64,000 nucleotides of DNA from UBA11663 sp049616325 (GTDB lineage Bacteria > Bacteroidota > Bacteroidia > Flavobacteriales_D > Sanyastnellaceae), in contig JBMZHG010000007.1 of assembly GCA_049616325.1 (NCBI GenBank), positions 16,941-80,940 of the forward strand, written 5' to 3'. The position numbers were made by a program, and so were the translations under genes. This document shows, in pieces, positions 52,001-62,979 of the stretch. How positions within the stretch are numbered: the stretch's first letter is position 1; each line of letters starts with the position of its first letter. The notes below the pieces were generated by a model. It was not told the DNA's origin. It saw only the letters and a list, made by a program, of their open reading frames with translations, and did not search any database.

Positions 52001-52531
52001 AACCGCGCAAATGAGCGGCTGGTCGCTTGTCAAGGTGGGCAAGCGCAGGTCCGATTCGTCGGCGAGTCCGAGCCAGTTGCCGTTCGCGTCTTCGCCGAGG
52101 TTCATGTACAGCATCGGTTGCTGGTTGAACGTATTGACGACGACGACGTCGTCCCACGTGTCTCCGTCCACGTCCACCGCATAGACGTCGCGAGCAAAGC
52201 TCGGATTGGAGATGAATTCCGGTGCGAGCTCGGCGGTCATGTCCACGAGCACGCCCTCTTGGTTGATGAGGAGCAAGTCGGTTTTGGGGGGCTCTGTGGC
52301 GGCAGAGAACGGTTCCTTGCGCACGACAATCACGTCCGTCCAACCGTCCTTGTTGAGGTCTGCTGGCCAAAGGTCCTTCTCCTCGTCGTCCGTGGTGGCC
52401 ACGCTGGCAAGTTGAAGGCGGGAGTCGGTTTGGAGGTCCCAATCGAGCCACTGACTCCAAGAGGGATTGGCTGATAAGAAAGCCAACAAGGTTCCAAAAG
52501 ACAGCGCGAGGGGAGTGGGGAAACGAAGCAT
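49043..52531 (-). CDS. Exported FG-GAP / vanadium-dependent haloperoxidase-like / dockerin-like protein
   Basis: A 1162-residue multidomain protein with a signal peptide (LALSFGTLLAFLSANPSWSQ). Residues about 40-440 hold FG-GAP/VCBS-type calcium repeats (DLNKDGWTDVIVV, DVDGDTWDDVVVV, DMDGDGDMDIVKN, DFNDDGLLDLYVV, DLDLDGDLDVVVS), then a thrombospondin-3-like motif (DFDLDGIPDACDVCP, about 445). From about 480 to 1085 lies a PAP2/vanadium-haloperoxidase domain with the full catalytic set (SRPITAIRG, near 890; GYVSGHSTFSRA, near 991; SRIYGGIHPYFDD, near 1057). The last 65 residues are dockerin-like, with two calcium loops (GDLDSDGFVVIGDLLLML, DVNGDGTVTVQDLLDGI). No T9SS domain is obvious. Halide oxidation or phosphatase activity cannot be told apart by eye. 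Confidence 0.88.
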   Translation of the reverse strand: MLRFPTPLALSFGTLLAFLSANPSWSQWLDWDLQTDSRLQLASVATTDDEEKDLWPADLNKDGWTDVIVVRKEPFSAATEPPKTDLLLINQEGVLVDMTAELAPEFISNPSFARDVYAVDVDGDTWDDVVVVNTFNQQPMLYMNLGEDANGNWLGLADESDLRLPTLTSDQPLICAVWAGDLTGNGAQDLYFVNYRVNSGGGTAKDFMLINDGNGFFTDEGAARAGNLLNSAFGTAGQIHDMDGDGDMDIVKNTTLYNVAPWNARGVIVLFNDGTGNFPNWQNLVPSASPYMFEIVDFNDDGLLDLYVVDDGSDKILTATSHTHDSNLGFNTVNLGFSSSNGFGGNVHAADLDLDGDLDVVVSDVDVDIPPCNSGRRMAIYENVNGTFSDPYGNTAFDWVTNSYDVALLDVNNDGLVDILNGKCAGYEVIMSNNCDLVGGAADFDLDGIPDACDVCPTNPSPDCTEPVDYPVVATDHSMARQWNEMLLESIRGDFARPTVHARNLWHSSMLMWDAWAVMDPTACPAFLGQDYDGFVASFDGFEPASDLATARDEAIAYGMYRLLKHRFASAPQASILSTGYDVHMATLGYDIAFTSTDYSAGDGRALGNYMAEQLIAFGLQDQANEQNDYANTSYTPVNPALIVDLPGNETVVDMNRWQPLTLDLFIDQSGNTIPGETPPFLSPEWGQVTSWALTDADLTSYTRDGFEYKVYHDPGQPALHAMDGSGTSGLYVDGHSMVALWSGMLDPTDGVMWDISPAAIGNRDNYPTSLETYASLYDATNGGSPSPGHSVNPTTGEAYAPNMVPRGDYARVLAEFWADGPDSETPPGHWFTILNYVNDHPQLVKQFQGQGDVLSDLEWDVKSYLALGSAMHDCAISAWGVKGWYDTSRPITAIRGMAELGQSTDPAAANYHPGGLPLVAGSIETVEAGDPLAGPGGENVGKIKLWAWKGSTAINNVDTEFAGVGWVLAESWEPYQRPSFVSPNFAGYVSGHSTFSRAAAEVLTAFTGDAYFPGGMGTFLAPANEFLVFEDGPSVDVELQWATYRDASDECSLSRIYGGIHPYFDDVPGRLMGIEIGLDAFDRAATFFGDGVTDIACDTDPGNACPGDLDSDGFVVIGDLLLMLGDFGCTANCTADVNGDGTVTVQDLLDGILANFGSACP

Positions 52532-52597
52532 TCGAACAAGTTCTAGTCAGTCAACAGAGGCGTAAACCTGAGCAAGCTCCGCCCTTTGGAATGTAAG

Positions 52598-52619
52598 ACA
52601 AATTCCCGACAGGAATTGT
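52598..52619 (-). terminator. Possible weak terminator after the UbiA-like gene
   Basis: AATTCC and GGAATT arms around CGACA, extendable with one bulge to ACAATTCC/GGAATTTGT on the minus strand. No good T-run follows, so this is tentative. Confidence 0.3.
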
Positions 52620-52644
52620 TGCCTCGCGCGGGAAGGGCCTGAGG

Positions 52645-53463
52645 TTACAGTGCGGCCAAAAACGGGAGCCAGAGCACACCGTCCAACATCCACCCCGTGA
52701 TCCATTCGCGCTCGGCTTCGTTGCCGCGCTCCAGAGACGTGGCGGTACGGGGAAGCGCTACGAAGACCGCCGCGACCAGTCCTTGCCCTCCGACCACGAG
52801 GCTTTCGACGTCCCAATCCAATCCTAGCCCCCTCCAAAAGAACAGGCTCGATGCCGCCAGCAACGCCACGGACAAACGAAGTGTGGTCGTGGCACCCCAC
52901 ACCATCGGCACGGTGCGAATGCGGGAAGCGTCCACCGCCAAATCCCGGACGTCAAACGGCAACGTCAACCCCGCGACGAGCAGCCACCGTGACGTGAAAA
53001 ACGCGGCATCCGTGAGGTCAGGCGTGGTGGCCAGAGTCCACGCGGTGGCGACAAGGGGAACTTTCAACGCAGGGTGGGCGCGAAGCCCGTGACGCGAGCC
53101 TGGAACCACGGCGTAGCAGAGGCCCAAGATCGCGAGGGTGGCCAGAAGCGGGATGCGTGATTCGAGGTCCAGCACACCCCAGAAACGCAGCGTGAAGGCG
53201 GCCCACAACGTGCCCCACCCCGCCGCCATCGCCGCGCTGTACTTCTCCCAAAACGCGCGCCGCATGGGCGGCAGGGATTCCGGGTCGAAGCGGTGTTTGA
53301 TGGCGCGTTGAACGGTGTAGCCGAGGCCGGTGCTGAGCGCAATCCAAAAACACCAGGGCGCCGCTTCGGTGTCGGGCGCCACCAACAACCACGACGCCCA
53401 CGCCGTCCAGCCCGCGCCTCCGGCAATCCAAACATGTGAAAACGACAAGCCACGCCACGCCAT
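52645..53463 (-). CDS. UbiA-like prenyltransferase family membrane protein
   Basis: A 272-residue integral membrane protein with about eight hydrophobic segments. The second aspartate-rich motif of UbiA proteins is recognisable (LPFDVRDLAVDASRIRTVP). The first one (NDxxDxxxD) is not; that position reads HRFDPESLPPMRRAF. It could be a divergent polyprenyltransferase or a related protein with altered substrate. GACCTTTG lies 4 nt before the ATG. It is divergent from gcvP, and FG-GAP/haloperoxidase is the next gene on the same strand. Confidence 0.72.
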   Translation of the reverse strand: MAWRGLSFSHVWIAGGAGWTAWASWLLVAPDTEAAPWCFWIALSTGLGYTVQRAIKHRFDPESLPPMRRAFWEKYSAAMAAGWGTLWAAFTLRFWGVLDLESRIPLLATLAILGLCYAVVPGSRHGLRAHPALKVPLVATAWTLATTPDLTDAAFFTSRWLLVAGLTLPFDVRDLAVDASRIRTVPMVWGATTTLRLSVALLAASSLFFWRGLGLDWDVESLVVGGQGLVAAVFVALPRTATSLERGNEAEREWITGWMLDGVLWLPFLAAL

Positions 53464-53467
53464 GCTG

Positions 53468-53475
53468 CAAAGGTC
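53468..53475 (-). promoter_or_regulatory. -7-like element 4 nt before the UbiA-like gene
   Basis: GACCTTTG on the minus strand, then CAGC and the ATG at 53463. Confidence 0.45.
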
Positions 53476-53552
53476 GTTCCCTTACGACCGTCAATGCGCC
53501 GCCGGTGGACGCGATGTTGATGGATTGCATCGGAGCGGCAAGAGGAAGGACG

Positions 53553-53560
53553 TACTTTTG
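53553..53560 (+). promoter_or_regulatory. -7 element of gcvP
   Basis: Perfect TACTTTTG, 41 nt before the gcvP ATG: a conventional leader in contrast to its neighbours. No glycine riboswitch fold is apparent in the short leader. Confidence 0.55.
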
Positions 53561-53601
53561 CGCAGTCTTTCCGATTCCACCACCTCCAATTCCCTGGTTT
53601 C

Positions 53602-56478
<2,877 letters not shown>

Positions 56479-56543
56479 GTGCTTCCACGTTTTGCTGTTC
56501 GCAACCCTCAGGCATGAAATCGCGACTTCAATAAGCGATGCGC

Positions 56544-56551
56544 TATTTTCG
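56544..56551 (+). promoter_or_regulatory. -7-like element upstream of the first T9SS cargo gene
   Basis: TATTTTCG, 31 nt before the ATG at 56583. Confidence 0.4.
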
Positions 56552-56582
56552 CTTCCAAATCTGAAACCAAAACCTCTTCTCC

Positions 56583-58562
56583 ATGAAGCAATTGTACATT
56601 TTGGCCCTCGGCGGCCTCCTCAGCTTCAGCGTGCAGGCACAATTCAATCAGCCTTCTGCTGCAGCGAAAGAAGACATGGCTCCACGTCACAAAGTGACGG
56701 CCGTGCAACCCAACGCAGACCGTGAGGTCTTCTGGACCAACGACATCGCCAACTGCGCGGACTTCACGTTCGGCAACGGATCGGCCGAAGTCGGCGAACC
56801 GTGGACGGGCATCGACATCAACTTCTTCTGCAGCACAGAAGGCCCTGCCGGTTTCTACAACCAATGGGCAGGTGGAACGGGCGACGGTTCAGCCGCTCCG
56901 GCCATCAACTCTGCCACAGCCGACAACGGCTTCCTGATGGTGGACTCCGACCTCTTTGGAGCGGATGCGAACTACTCTGCCGATTGGGTGGAAAACTGCT
57001 GGGCCCAAACCGCCGAGCCCATCGATTGCTCCGCACACCCTTACGTGAGCATTGCGATGCAGACCCGCTACCGCTGCTGGGACAACGGCGCCTCAGATGG
57101 AAGCGAGAAGTGCTTCATCGAAGTCAGCCGCGACGGCGTGACCTGGCCCACCCTCACCAACGGGTACACCACAACGTGGGCGGACGAAGGCATGGTCGAC
57201 TACGACGGCACGATGGTTCAGTGCCGCTACAACGTCTTCCCTGATTCGGAGACGGGTTTCGAATCTGACAACCCTTCGTTGCTCGAATTCGACATCACCG
57301 AAGCGGCAGGCGGCCAGAGCACCGTGTGGATCCGCTTCCGTTGGGTCGGCACCTGGGGCTACTCGTGGGAAATCGACGACCTCGAGGTCTACGACACGCC
57401 TGAGAACGACACGCGCATCGACAACTACTTGAGCTACTCCAACTACCTCGGCACAGGACTCTACGAGTACGGCGCATGGGCTCAGTCTCAAATCCCTGCG
57501 GATTTGACTGCTGCTGCGAAGGTGTACAACGTGGGTTACGCAGACCAAACCAACGTCATGGTGGACCTCGACGTGAACGGCACGGCCTACGCGTCAAACA
57601 CCCTTGACACCTTGGGCTACGCATCAAACGACACAGTCTTCATTGCTTACCAGCCTGACGGCTTGGGCGCTCAGACGTTGAACTACTTGCTCTCTGCGGA
57701 CGCGGAGGATGAGAACCCTGCCAACAACAGCGCCACGCAGTCCTTCGAAGTGACCGATTTGCAGTACGGCCGTGACAACGGCGTGGTGACAGCAGCCTTC
57801 CCTGGCGACGGAACTGACGACTACATCGCGATGCCTTTGTACGACATCGTCAACGACGTGACCATTTACGGCATCGACGTGGCCATCCTCGACGGTTCAG
57901 AGGCAGGAACGCCCATCCGCGGTTTCCTTTTGGACATGTTCGACGACCTCGCGTTGACGGAGCAATATGGCGGGGAGTTGATCAGCTCTGCCGAGGTGGA
58001 CATGGCCTCCGGTTACACCAACAGCGGCGACGGTGACATCGTGTGGTACACGCTCGCGTTAGAAGAGCCTTACCAAGCTGCGGCTGGCGATTGGTTGGGT
58101 GCCGCGTTTGAGCACTACGGAGGTGCCAACGTCCAAATCGGCGAGGCGCAGTACACCTACGACCAAACCGCCTTCGTCTACGGTCCATTCGGAAGCGGTT
58201 CGGCCTACGATTGGTACTACAGCAACGAGGTGCCCATGGTGCGCTTGAACCTCGATCCTTCGGCGACGACCACGGTGAACGTGGAAGAAGTGGCCGGCAT
58301 GCAAGGCTTCGAATTGTTCCCTGCGTTCCCGAACCCAGCGAACGACAACACGCGCTTCCAGTTCCGCCTCGACCAGACGTCTGACGTCACCTTCGAGTTG
58401 CGCGACATCACGGGCAAGCTCGTGGAAGTTCGTGACCTCGGCACGCAGCCTGCGGGTTACAACAGCTTCGTGCTCGAGACCTCTGCCCTTGGCGCAGGCT
58501 CTTACACCGCCATTTTGACGGTGAACAACGCGCGCACGACGCAGAAGTTGATGGTGAAGTAA
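56583..58562 (+). CDS. T9SS type A sorting domain-containing secreted protein
   Basis: A 659-residue exported protein with a signal peptide (MKQLYILALGGLLSFSVQA, then QFN). The N-terminal beta domain ends with a MAM/jelly-roll-like motif (GYSWEIDDLEVYD, near 265). A CARDB-like segment follows (LTAAAKVYNVGYADQTNVMV, about 305-390), then a third beta domain. The last 75 residues are a T9SS sorting domain (LFPAFPNPANDNTRFQFRLD ... TQKLMVK). It should be exported by Sec and then sent to the cell surface or medium by the type IX system. Cargo function is unknown. It is followed by a terminator and then a protein of the same architecture. Confidence 0.9.
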   Translation: MKQLYILALGGLLSFSVQAQFNQPSAAAKEDMAPRHKVTAVQPNADREVFWTNDIANCADFTFGNGSAEVGEPWTGIDINFFCSTEGPAGFYNQWAGGTGDGSAAPAINSATADNGFLMVDSDLFGADANYSADWVENCWAQTAEPIDCSAHPYVSIAMQTRYRCWDNGASDGSEKCFIEVSRDGVTWPTLTNGYTTTWADEGMVDYDGTMVQCRYNVFPDSETGFESDNPSLLEFDITEAAGGQSTVWIRFRWVGTWGYSWEIDDLEVYDTPENDTRIDNYLSYSNYLGTGLYEYGAWAQSQIPADLTAAAKVYNVGYADQTNVMVDLDVNGTAYASNTLDTLGYASNDTVFIAYQPDGLGAQTLNYLLSADAEDENPANNSATQSFEVTDLQYGRDNGVVTAAFPGDGTDDYIAMPLYDIVNDVTIYGIDVAILDGSEAGTPIRGFLLDMFDDLALTEQYGGELISSAEVDMASGYTNSGDGDIVWYTLALEEPYQAAAGDWLGAAFEHYGGANVQIGEAQYTYDQTAFVYGPFGSGSAYDWYYSNEVPMVRLNLDPSATTTVNVEEVAGMQGFELFPAFPNPANDNTRFQFRLDQTSDVTFELRDITGKLVEVRDLGTQPAGYNSFVLETSALGAGSYTAILTVNNARTTQKLMVK

Positions 58563-58600
58563 ACGTTGACTGCTTACGCTGCCTTTTTTGGCGCGAACAG

Positions 58601-58627
58601 AAAGGGGAGGCTTGGCCTCCCCTTTTT
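58601..58627 (+). terminator. Rho-independent terminator after the first T9SS gene
   Basis: AAAGGGGAGGC pairs with GCCTCCCCTTT around a TTG loop, followed by more Ts. Confidence 0.92.
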
Positions 58628-58702
58628 GGTGCTTTCCACGCTTGAATGATGTCTTTTTCTGACTTGCGCTGTAATTTCCCGCCCAAACTGATTCACCTGA
58701 AC

Positions 58703-60769
58703 ATGAAAACACTCTCTCTTTTTGCAAGCCTTGCGCTTTGCACGACGGCGGTGCTGGCTCAGCGTCCTGCCGATTTCGACCAAGCGATGATGCCCCAACC
58801 GGCTTCGGCTGAAGAGGCCATGATGTCGCGCATCACCGGACTTGAAGCCCTCAACAACGTACGTGGCGGCGGAACCATCCTGTTCCAGGAAACGTTCTCC
58901 AACGGCTTTGACGGGTCCAACGGCAACGGCGCTTGGACGACGGCCGACAACGGCGGCGACAGCTTGTGGGTTTGGGTTGCTCCCGGAGGACAAGGCCAAT
59001 ACTCGGACGGTTCGCCAACCGGTTCTGCCCACCCCGGGGGGGAATTCAGCACCCAAATCGGCTCTTTGGAGTCCACCTCTGCGGCTGACGGTTGGATGAT
59101 CTTCGACTGCGACTTTTACAACACCCCCATTTCCAGCGGCTACGGGGACACGGACGGATCGTTGACCAGCCCTTCGATGGACTTTACAGGCATTGCCTCA
59201 GTCATTGTCGATTGGGAGTCGTACTTCCGCTACTGCTGCTACCCTTACGCTCCGGTGTACCTCGAAGTAGGTTCTACGGTGGACGGCGTGACGACTTGGA
59301 CCTCGTTTGACGCGCACGGCAGCTTCATTGAGTCGGCCAACACGGCCTCGGCGAACCCCCTCCCTGTGAGTGTGGACGTGAGCTGCGTGGCGGCGGACCA
59401 AGACTCGGTCAACCTCCGCTTCGCGTACCGTCAAGCTCCTGAGACGGGTACGGCATACAGCCACTACTACTGGGGCATCGACGACGTGACGGTGTCTTCC
59501 AACGACGTGATGAACGACATCGAAATCACGCAGATTGTGAACGGAGACGTCTTCGGTGTTTGGGAATACCGCTTGACGCCCCTCGAGCAAGCCATCACGG
59601 AAGGCGACGGCGGCATGATTGCCGGTGTGATGTACCGCAACGTGGGCACCGAGAACCAATCCAACGTGGAAGTGCTCGTGGAAGTGCTCGACGGTGCTGG
59701 TGAAGTTGTTAGCACCACCACGGAAGTCATCGACACGGTGTACACCTTCGCGAACGCGCCAACGTGCCCTGCAAATGCCCAAGACACGTTGTACGTTCAG
59801 ACAGGCTGGGAGCCATCCCAAACCATGACCTACAGCCTGCGCATCACGATGACGGCGGAACAAGAAGACGCCTCGCCGTTGAACAACGTGTTGGCCAAGG
59901 ACGTGCTTTACACGGACGACGAGTACGGCCACGACGACGAAAGCAGCCTGGACGGCGAGCTTCGCCCACGCGAGAGCGACGACATTGCCGATTTCTTTGA
60001 CCCTACAGGGTACGGCTCCTTCTACCACTGTCCCAACCCGGGCTCCATGGCCTACGGGGTGGCGGTGAAGTTTGGTCCCAACTGCGGACTCGACATCGCA
60101 GGAGGACAAGACGACCTCGAATTCGAAACGCGCCTGTACACCCTGGACGGCACGGCCACAATCACGGACAGCCCTTTCGACGCCGCCTACTGGGTGTTTG
60201 ACCCCGATTGGGCCAACGCCGAAGGCACCTCGGACATCGAGATCTACCTGGAATTTGACGACCCCATTGAATTGGGTGTGCTCGACGCAACCAACACGAA
60301 CTACTACTTCGCGGCGGTCATGAGCGAGTACGAGAGCCCCACCGAATTGACGGTTCTCGCGCAACTCAACAGCGACACGGACAACAGCACAGGCCGCTTC
60401 TCTCAAGCAGGCAGCGGAGACTTTGTGTGGTTCACAAGCCAAACTTCCACCCCCGCGGTTCGCTTGATCACCAGCGAGCGCGAGGCAGTGGAGCTGCTCG
60501 CATTGAACAGCGGCATCCGCCTGGAGCAGAACATGCCTAACCCTGCGGCAGGAACCACGACCATCCGTTTCGAGCTCGCTCAGAGCCGCGACGTGGTCTT
60601 GGAAGTCCGTGACGGCATGGGTCGCCTTGTCACCACAAACGACATGGGCACGTTGGGTGCAGGCTTGCACACGTGGGACCTCAACCTCGACGGTTGGGCC
60701 AGCGGTTTGTACACCTACACGCTTCGTGCGGACGGATTGCGTACGACCAAGAAGTTGACGGTCAAGTAA
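58703..60769 (+). CDS. T9SS type A sorting domain-containing secreted protein (tandem relative)
   Basis: The ATG at 58703 opens a signal peptide (MKTLSLFASLALCTTAVLAQ) and gives 688 residues; the longer frame from 58646 would put non-signal residues in front and is rejected. The design matches the preceding gene: an N-terminal beta domain ending HYYWGIDDVTVSS, a CARDB-like segment (MIAGVMYRNVGTENQSNVEV), a third beta domain and a T9SS sorting domain (LEQNMPNPAAGTTTIRFELA ... TKKLTVK). Sequence identity to the neighbour is low except in these landmarks, so the duplication is old or the two share only a common design. A terminator follows. Confidence 0.9.
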   Translation: MKTLSLFASLALCTTAVLAQRPADFDQAMMPQPASAEEAMMSRITGLEALNNVRGGGTILFQETFSNGFDGSNGNGAWTTADNGGDSLWVWVAPGGQGQYSDGSPTGSAHPGGEFSTQIGSLESTSAADGWMIFDCDFYNTPISSGYGDTDGSLTSPSMDFTGIASVIVDWESYFRYCCYPYAPVYLEVGSTVDGVTTWTSFDAHGSFIESANTASANPLPVSVDVSCVAADQDSVNLRFAYRQAPETGTAYSHYYWGIDDVTVSSNDVMNDIEITQIVNGDVFGVWEYRLTPLEQAITEGDGGMIAGVMYRNVGTENQSNVEVLVEVLDGAGEVVSTTTEVIDTVYTFANAPTCPANAQDTLYVQTGWEPSQTMTYSLRITMTAEQEDASPLNNVLAKDVLYTDDEYGHDDESSLDGELRPRESDDIADFFDPTGYGSFYHCPNPGSMAYGVAVKFGPNCGLDIAGGQDDLEFETRLYTLDGTATITDSPFDAAYWVFDPDWANAEGTSDIEIYLEFDDPIELGVLDATNTNYYFAAVMSEYESPTELTVLAQLNSDTDNSTGRFSQAGSGDFVWFTSQTSTPAVRLITSEREAVELLALNSGIRLEQNMPNPAAGTTTIRFELAQSRDVVLEVRDGMGRLVTTNDMGTLGAGLHTWDLNLDGWASGLYTYTLRADGLRTTKKLTVK

Positions 60770-60787
60770 GCTTCGGAATCGAATTGG

Positions 60788-60820
60788 AAAAGGCACTGCC
60801 CCGCGGGGTGGTGCCTTTTT
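60788..60820 (+). terminator. Rho-independent terminator after the second T9SS gene
   Basis: AAAAGGCAC pairs with GTGCCTTTT, and the inner CCCCGCGGGG extends the stem; a T-run closes it. Confidence 0.92.
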
Positions 60821-60830
60821 GTTTCGCGCA

Positions 60831-60838
60831 TATTTTCG
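60831..60838 (+). promoter_or_regulatory. -7 element 4 nt before the GH3 gene
   Basis: TATTTTCG, then CGTC and the ATG at 60843; it lies just after the preceding terminator. Confidence 0.5.
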
Positions 60839-60842
60839 CGTC

Positions 60843-62363
60843 ATGGGTTGGAAAGCCGCTTTGAGTTTGCCTGTGGCCCGATGGGCGATGCGCCGGTTGC
60901 GCCGGAGCGTGGCCCGTCCTGCGGAGGCGCAGGAGGCGGTGTTGAGGACCCTGCTCGCGGGAGCGGAAAAGACGGCGTTTGGGCGGGATCACGACTTGCG
61001 GACGGGCTTGACGGCCGCCGAGTTTCAGGAGCGTGTGCCGGTTCGGGACTACGAGGGGTTGAAGGGGTACGTGGACCGCGCAGCAAAGGGAGAGGAGAAC
61101 GTGCTTTGGCCTGGACGTCCGCTGTATTTCTGCAAGACCAGCGGAACGACCTCGGGAGCGAAGTACATCCCCTTGACTTCGGACAGCATGCCCAACCACA
61201 TCGGCAGCGCACGAAACGCGTTGCTGGGTCACATCGCAGGGACGGGCGACGCGTCGTTTGTGGACGGCAAAATGATCTTTTTGCAGGGCAGTCCGGAATT
61301 GGCGAAGACGCCAGGGGGCGTGCATTTGGGTCGGTTGAGCGGGATCGTGGCGCACCACGTGCCCGCTTATTTGCAAGCGAACCGCCTGCCGTCCTGGGAG
61401 ACCAACTGCATTGACGATTGGGAAACCAAGGTGGATGCCGTGGTGCGCGAGACCTGCACCGAGGACCTTCGGCTCGTGAGTGGCATTCCGTCCTGGGTGC
61501 AGATGTACTTCGAACGCCTGCTCGAGCACACGGGAAAAGCAACAGTGCGGGAGGTGTTTCCCAACCTCAGCTTGTTTGTGCACGGAGGGGTGGCTTTCGG
61601 TCCATACGCGGAGCGGTTTCGTCAATTGCTTGGATTTGACATCGCACGGGTGGAGCTGTATCCCGCTTCGGAGGGGTTCTTGGCGTACCAAGACGCGCCC
61701 GGTGTGGACGGCATGTTGTTGAATGTCGCAGACGGCATCTACTTCGAATTCATTCCCGCCGACCGCTACTTCGAAGAGAACCCACCGCGCCTCACGGTTG
61801 GAGAGGTGGAGGTCGGCGTGCAGTACGCGGTAGTGCTGAGCACAAATGCCGGATTGTGGGGGTACGAACTTGGCGACACCTTGAAGTTTGTGTCCCTTGA
61901 CCCACCGCGCGTGGCGGTGACCGGCCGAATCAAGCATTTTACCTCGGCCTTTGGCGAGCACGTCATCGCCGAAGAAGTGGAAGGCGCGGCGCAAGAAGCG
62001 GTGGCGGCCCACGGAGGCGTAATCACCGAGTTTCACGTGGCGCCTCAAGTGACGCCGGGGGAGGGGTTGCCGTACCACGAATGGGTCGTGGCCTTTGAAA
62101 CGCAACCGGCGGATCTCGGGGCCTTTGCGGCATCGCTCGACAAGGCGCTCCAGTCGCGGAATCCGTACTACAAGGACTTGATCCAAGGCGCGGTGCTGAG
62201 GCCTGCGGTGGTTACTCCGGTGCCGGCGAACCGGTTCACCGAGGCCATGCGCAAGCGCGGCAAACTCGGAGGCCAAAACAAAATCCCCCGTCTCGCCAAC
62301 GACCGCGACATGGCGGCCCTGCTTTTGGACGCGACCCAGGAACCTCAATCTGTTGCAACATGA
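60843..62363 (+). CDS. GH3 auxin-responsive promoter family protein (acyl-adenylating enzyme fold)
   Basis: A 506-residue member of the GH3 family from the ATG at 60843 (MGWKAALSLPVARWAMRRLR); a TTG eight codons earlier lies in the terminator. Plant GH3 enzymes adenylate carboxylic acids and join them to amino acids; the bacterial substrate is unknown. The ATP-binding motif FCKTSGTTSGAKYIPLT and the second motif YPASEGFLAYQD are intact, with a C-terminal domain (GRIKHFTSAFGEHVIAEEVE). Its stop overlaps the start of the uridine-kinase-like gene (ATGA), so the two are translationally coupled. Confidence 0.93.
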   Translation: MGWKAALSLPVARWAMRRLRRSVARPAEAQEAVLRTLLAGAEKTAFGRDHDLRTGLTAAEFQERVPVRDYEGLKGYVDRAAKGEENVLWPGRPLYFCKTSGTTSGAKYIPLTSDSMPNHIGSARNALLGHIAGTGDASFVDGKMIFLQGSPELAKTPGGVHLGRLSGIVAHHVPAYLQANRLPSWETNCIDDWETKVDAVVRETCTEDLRLVSGIPSWVQMYFERLLEHTGKATVREVFPNLSLFVHGGVAFGPYAERFRQLLGFDIARVELYPASEGFLAYQDAPGVDGMLLNVADGIYFEFIPADRYFEENPPRLTVGEVEVGVQYAVVLSTNAGLWGYELGDTLKFVSLDPPRVAVTGRIKHFTSAFGEHVIAEEVEGAAQEAVAAHGGVITEFHVAPQVTPGEGLPYHEWVVAFETQPADLGAFAASLDKALQSRNPYYKDLIQGAVLRPAVVTPVPANRFTEAMRKRGKLGGQNKIPRLANDRDMAALLLDATQEPQSVAT

Positions 62364-62968
62364 ACATTGTCGCCATCACCGGAGGAAGCGGCTCGGGCAA
62401 AAGCACGGTACTGAATGGCTTGAAGGAGCACTTCGGGGACCGCATGTCCATGCTGTCGCTTGACGATTACTACCGGCCCAAGGAGGTCCTGCCCGTGGAT
62501 GAGAACGGAGAGACGAACTTCGACGTGCCCGAGGCCATCGACCATCCCAAGCTTCAAGCCGACATCCTGCGGCTCGGAAAGGGGGAGCAGGTGTCCTTTG
62601 AGACCTACACGTACAACAAGAGCCTCATGCAGTCGGAGGTAGCGGTGATTGAGCCGCGCGAGTGGCTTGTGGTCGAGGGCCTGTTCGTGCTGTGTTATCC
62701 CGCCGTGGTCGAGCTCGCGGACGTCAAGGCGTACATCCACGCCTCACCTGAGGTGCGGTTGAAGCGCCGCAAACACCGCGACATGACGGTGCGCGGCTAC
62801 ACCCCGGACGAGGTCGAGTACCAGTGGCACAACCACGTTCGTCCGGCCGACATTGCGCACATTGAGCCGTGCCAAACCGCGTGCGATGTGGTGATTGACA
62901 ACGATCGCGATTGGAAAGCGGGTTTGGCCGAGCTGATTGAACACATGGAGGCCGTGAACGCTTCTTAA
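62360..62968 (+). CDS. Uridine kinase-like P-loop kinase
   Basis: A 202-residue P-loop kinase of the uridine kinase/phosphoribulokinase group. Walker A is at the N-terminus (ITGGSGSGKSTVLNG). The substrate region has LSLDDYYRPK and NFDVPEAIDHPKLQADI, close to bacterial Udk but with a shortened and divergent C-terminal half (EVEYQWHNHVRPADIAHIEP). The start overlaps the GH3 stop. It is annotated as a uridine kinase in related genomes, but coupling to an acyl-adenylating enzyme leaves the substrate open. Confidence 0.88.
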   Translation: MNIVAITGGSGSGKSTVLNGLKEHFGDRMSMLSLDDYYRPKEVLPVDENGETNFDVPEAIDHPKLQADILRLGKGEQVSFETYTYNKSLMQSEVAVIEPREWLVVEGLFVLCYPAVVELADVKAYIHASPEVRLKRRKHRDMTVRGYTPDEVEYQWHNHVRPADIAHIEPCQTACDVVIDNDRDWKAGLAELIEHMEAVNAS

Positions 62969-62979
62969 CCCCATAAGAC

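Noticed and set aside
51011..52474. 487-residue open frame antisense to the FG-GAP region
   Set aside because: The Asp-rich repeats read backwards as Val/His-rich sequence; not a gene.
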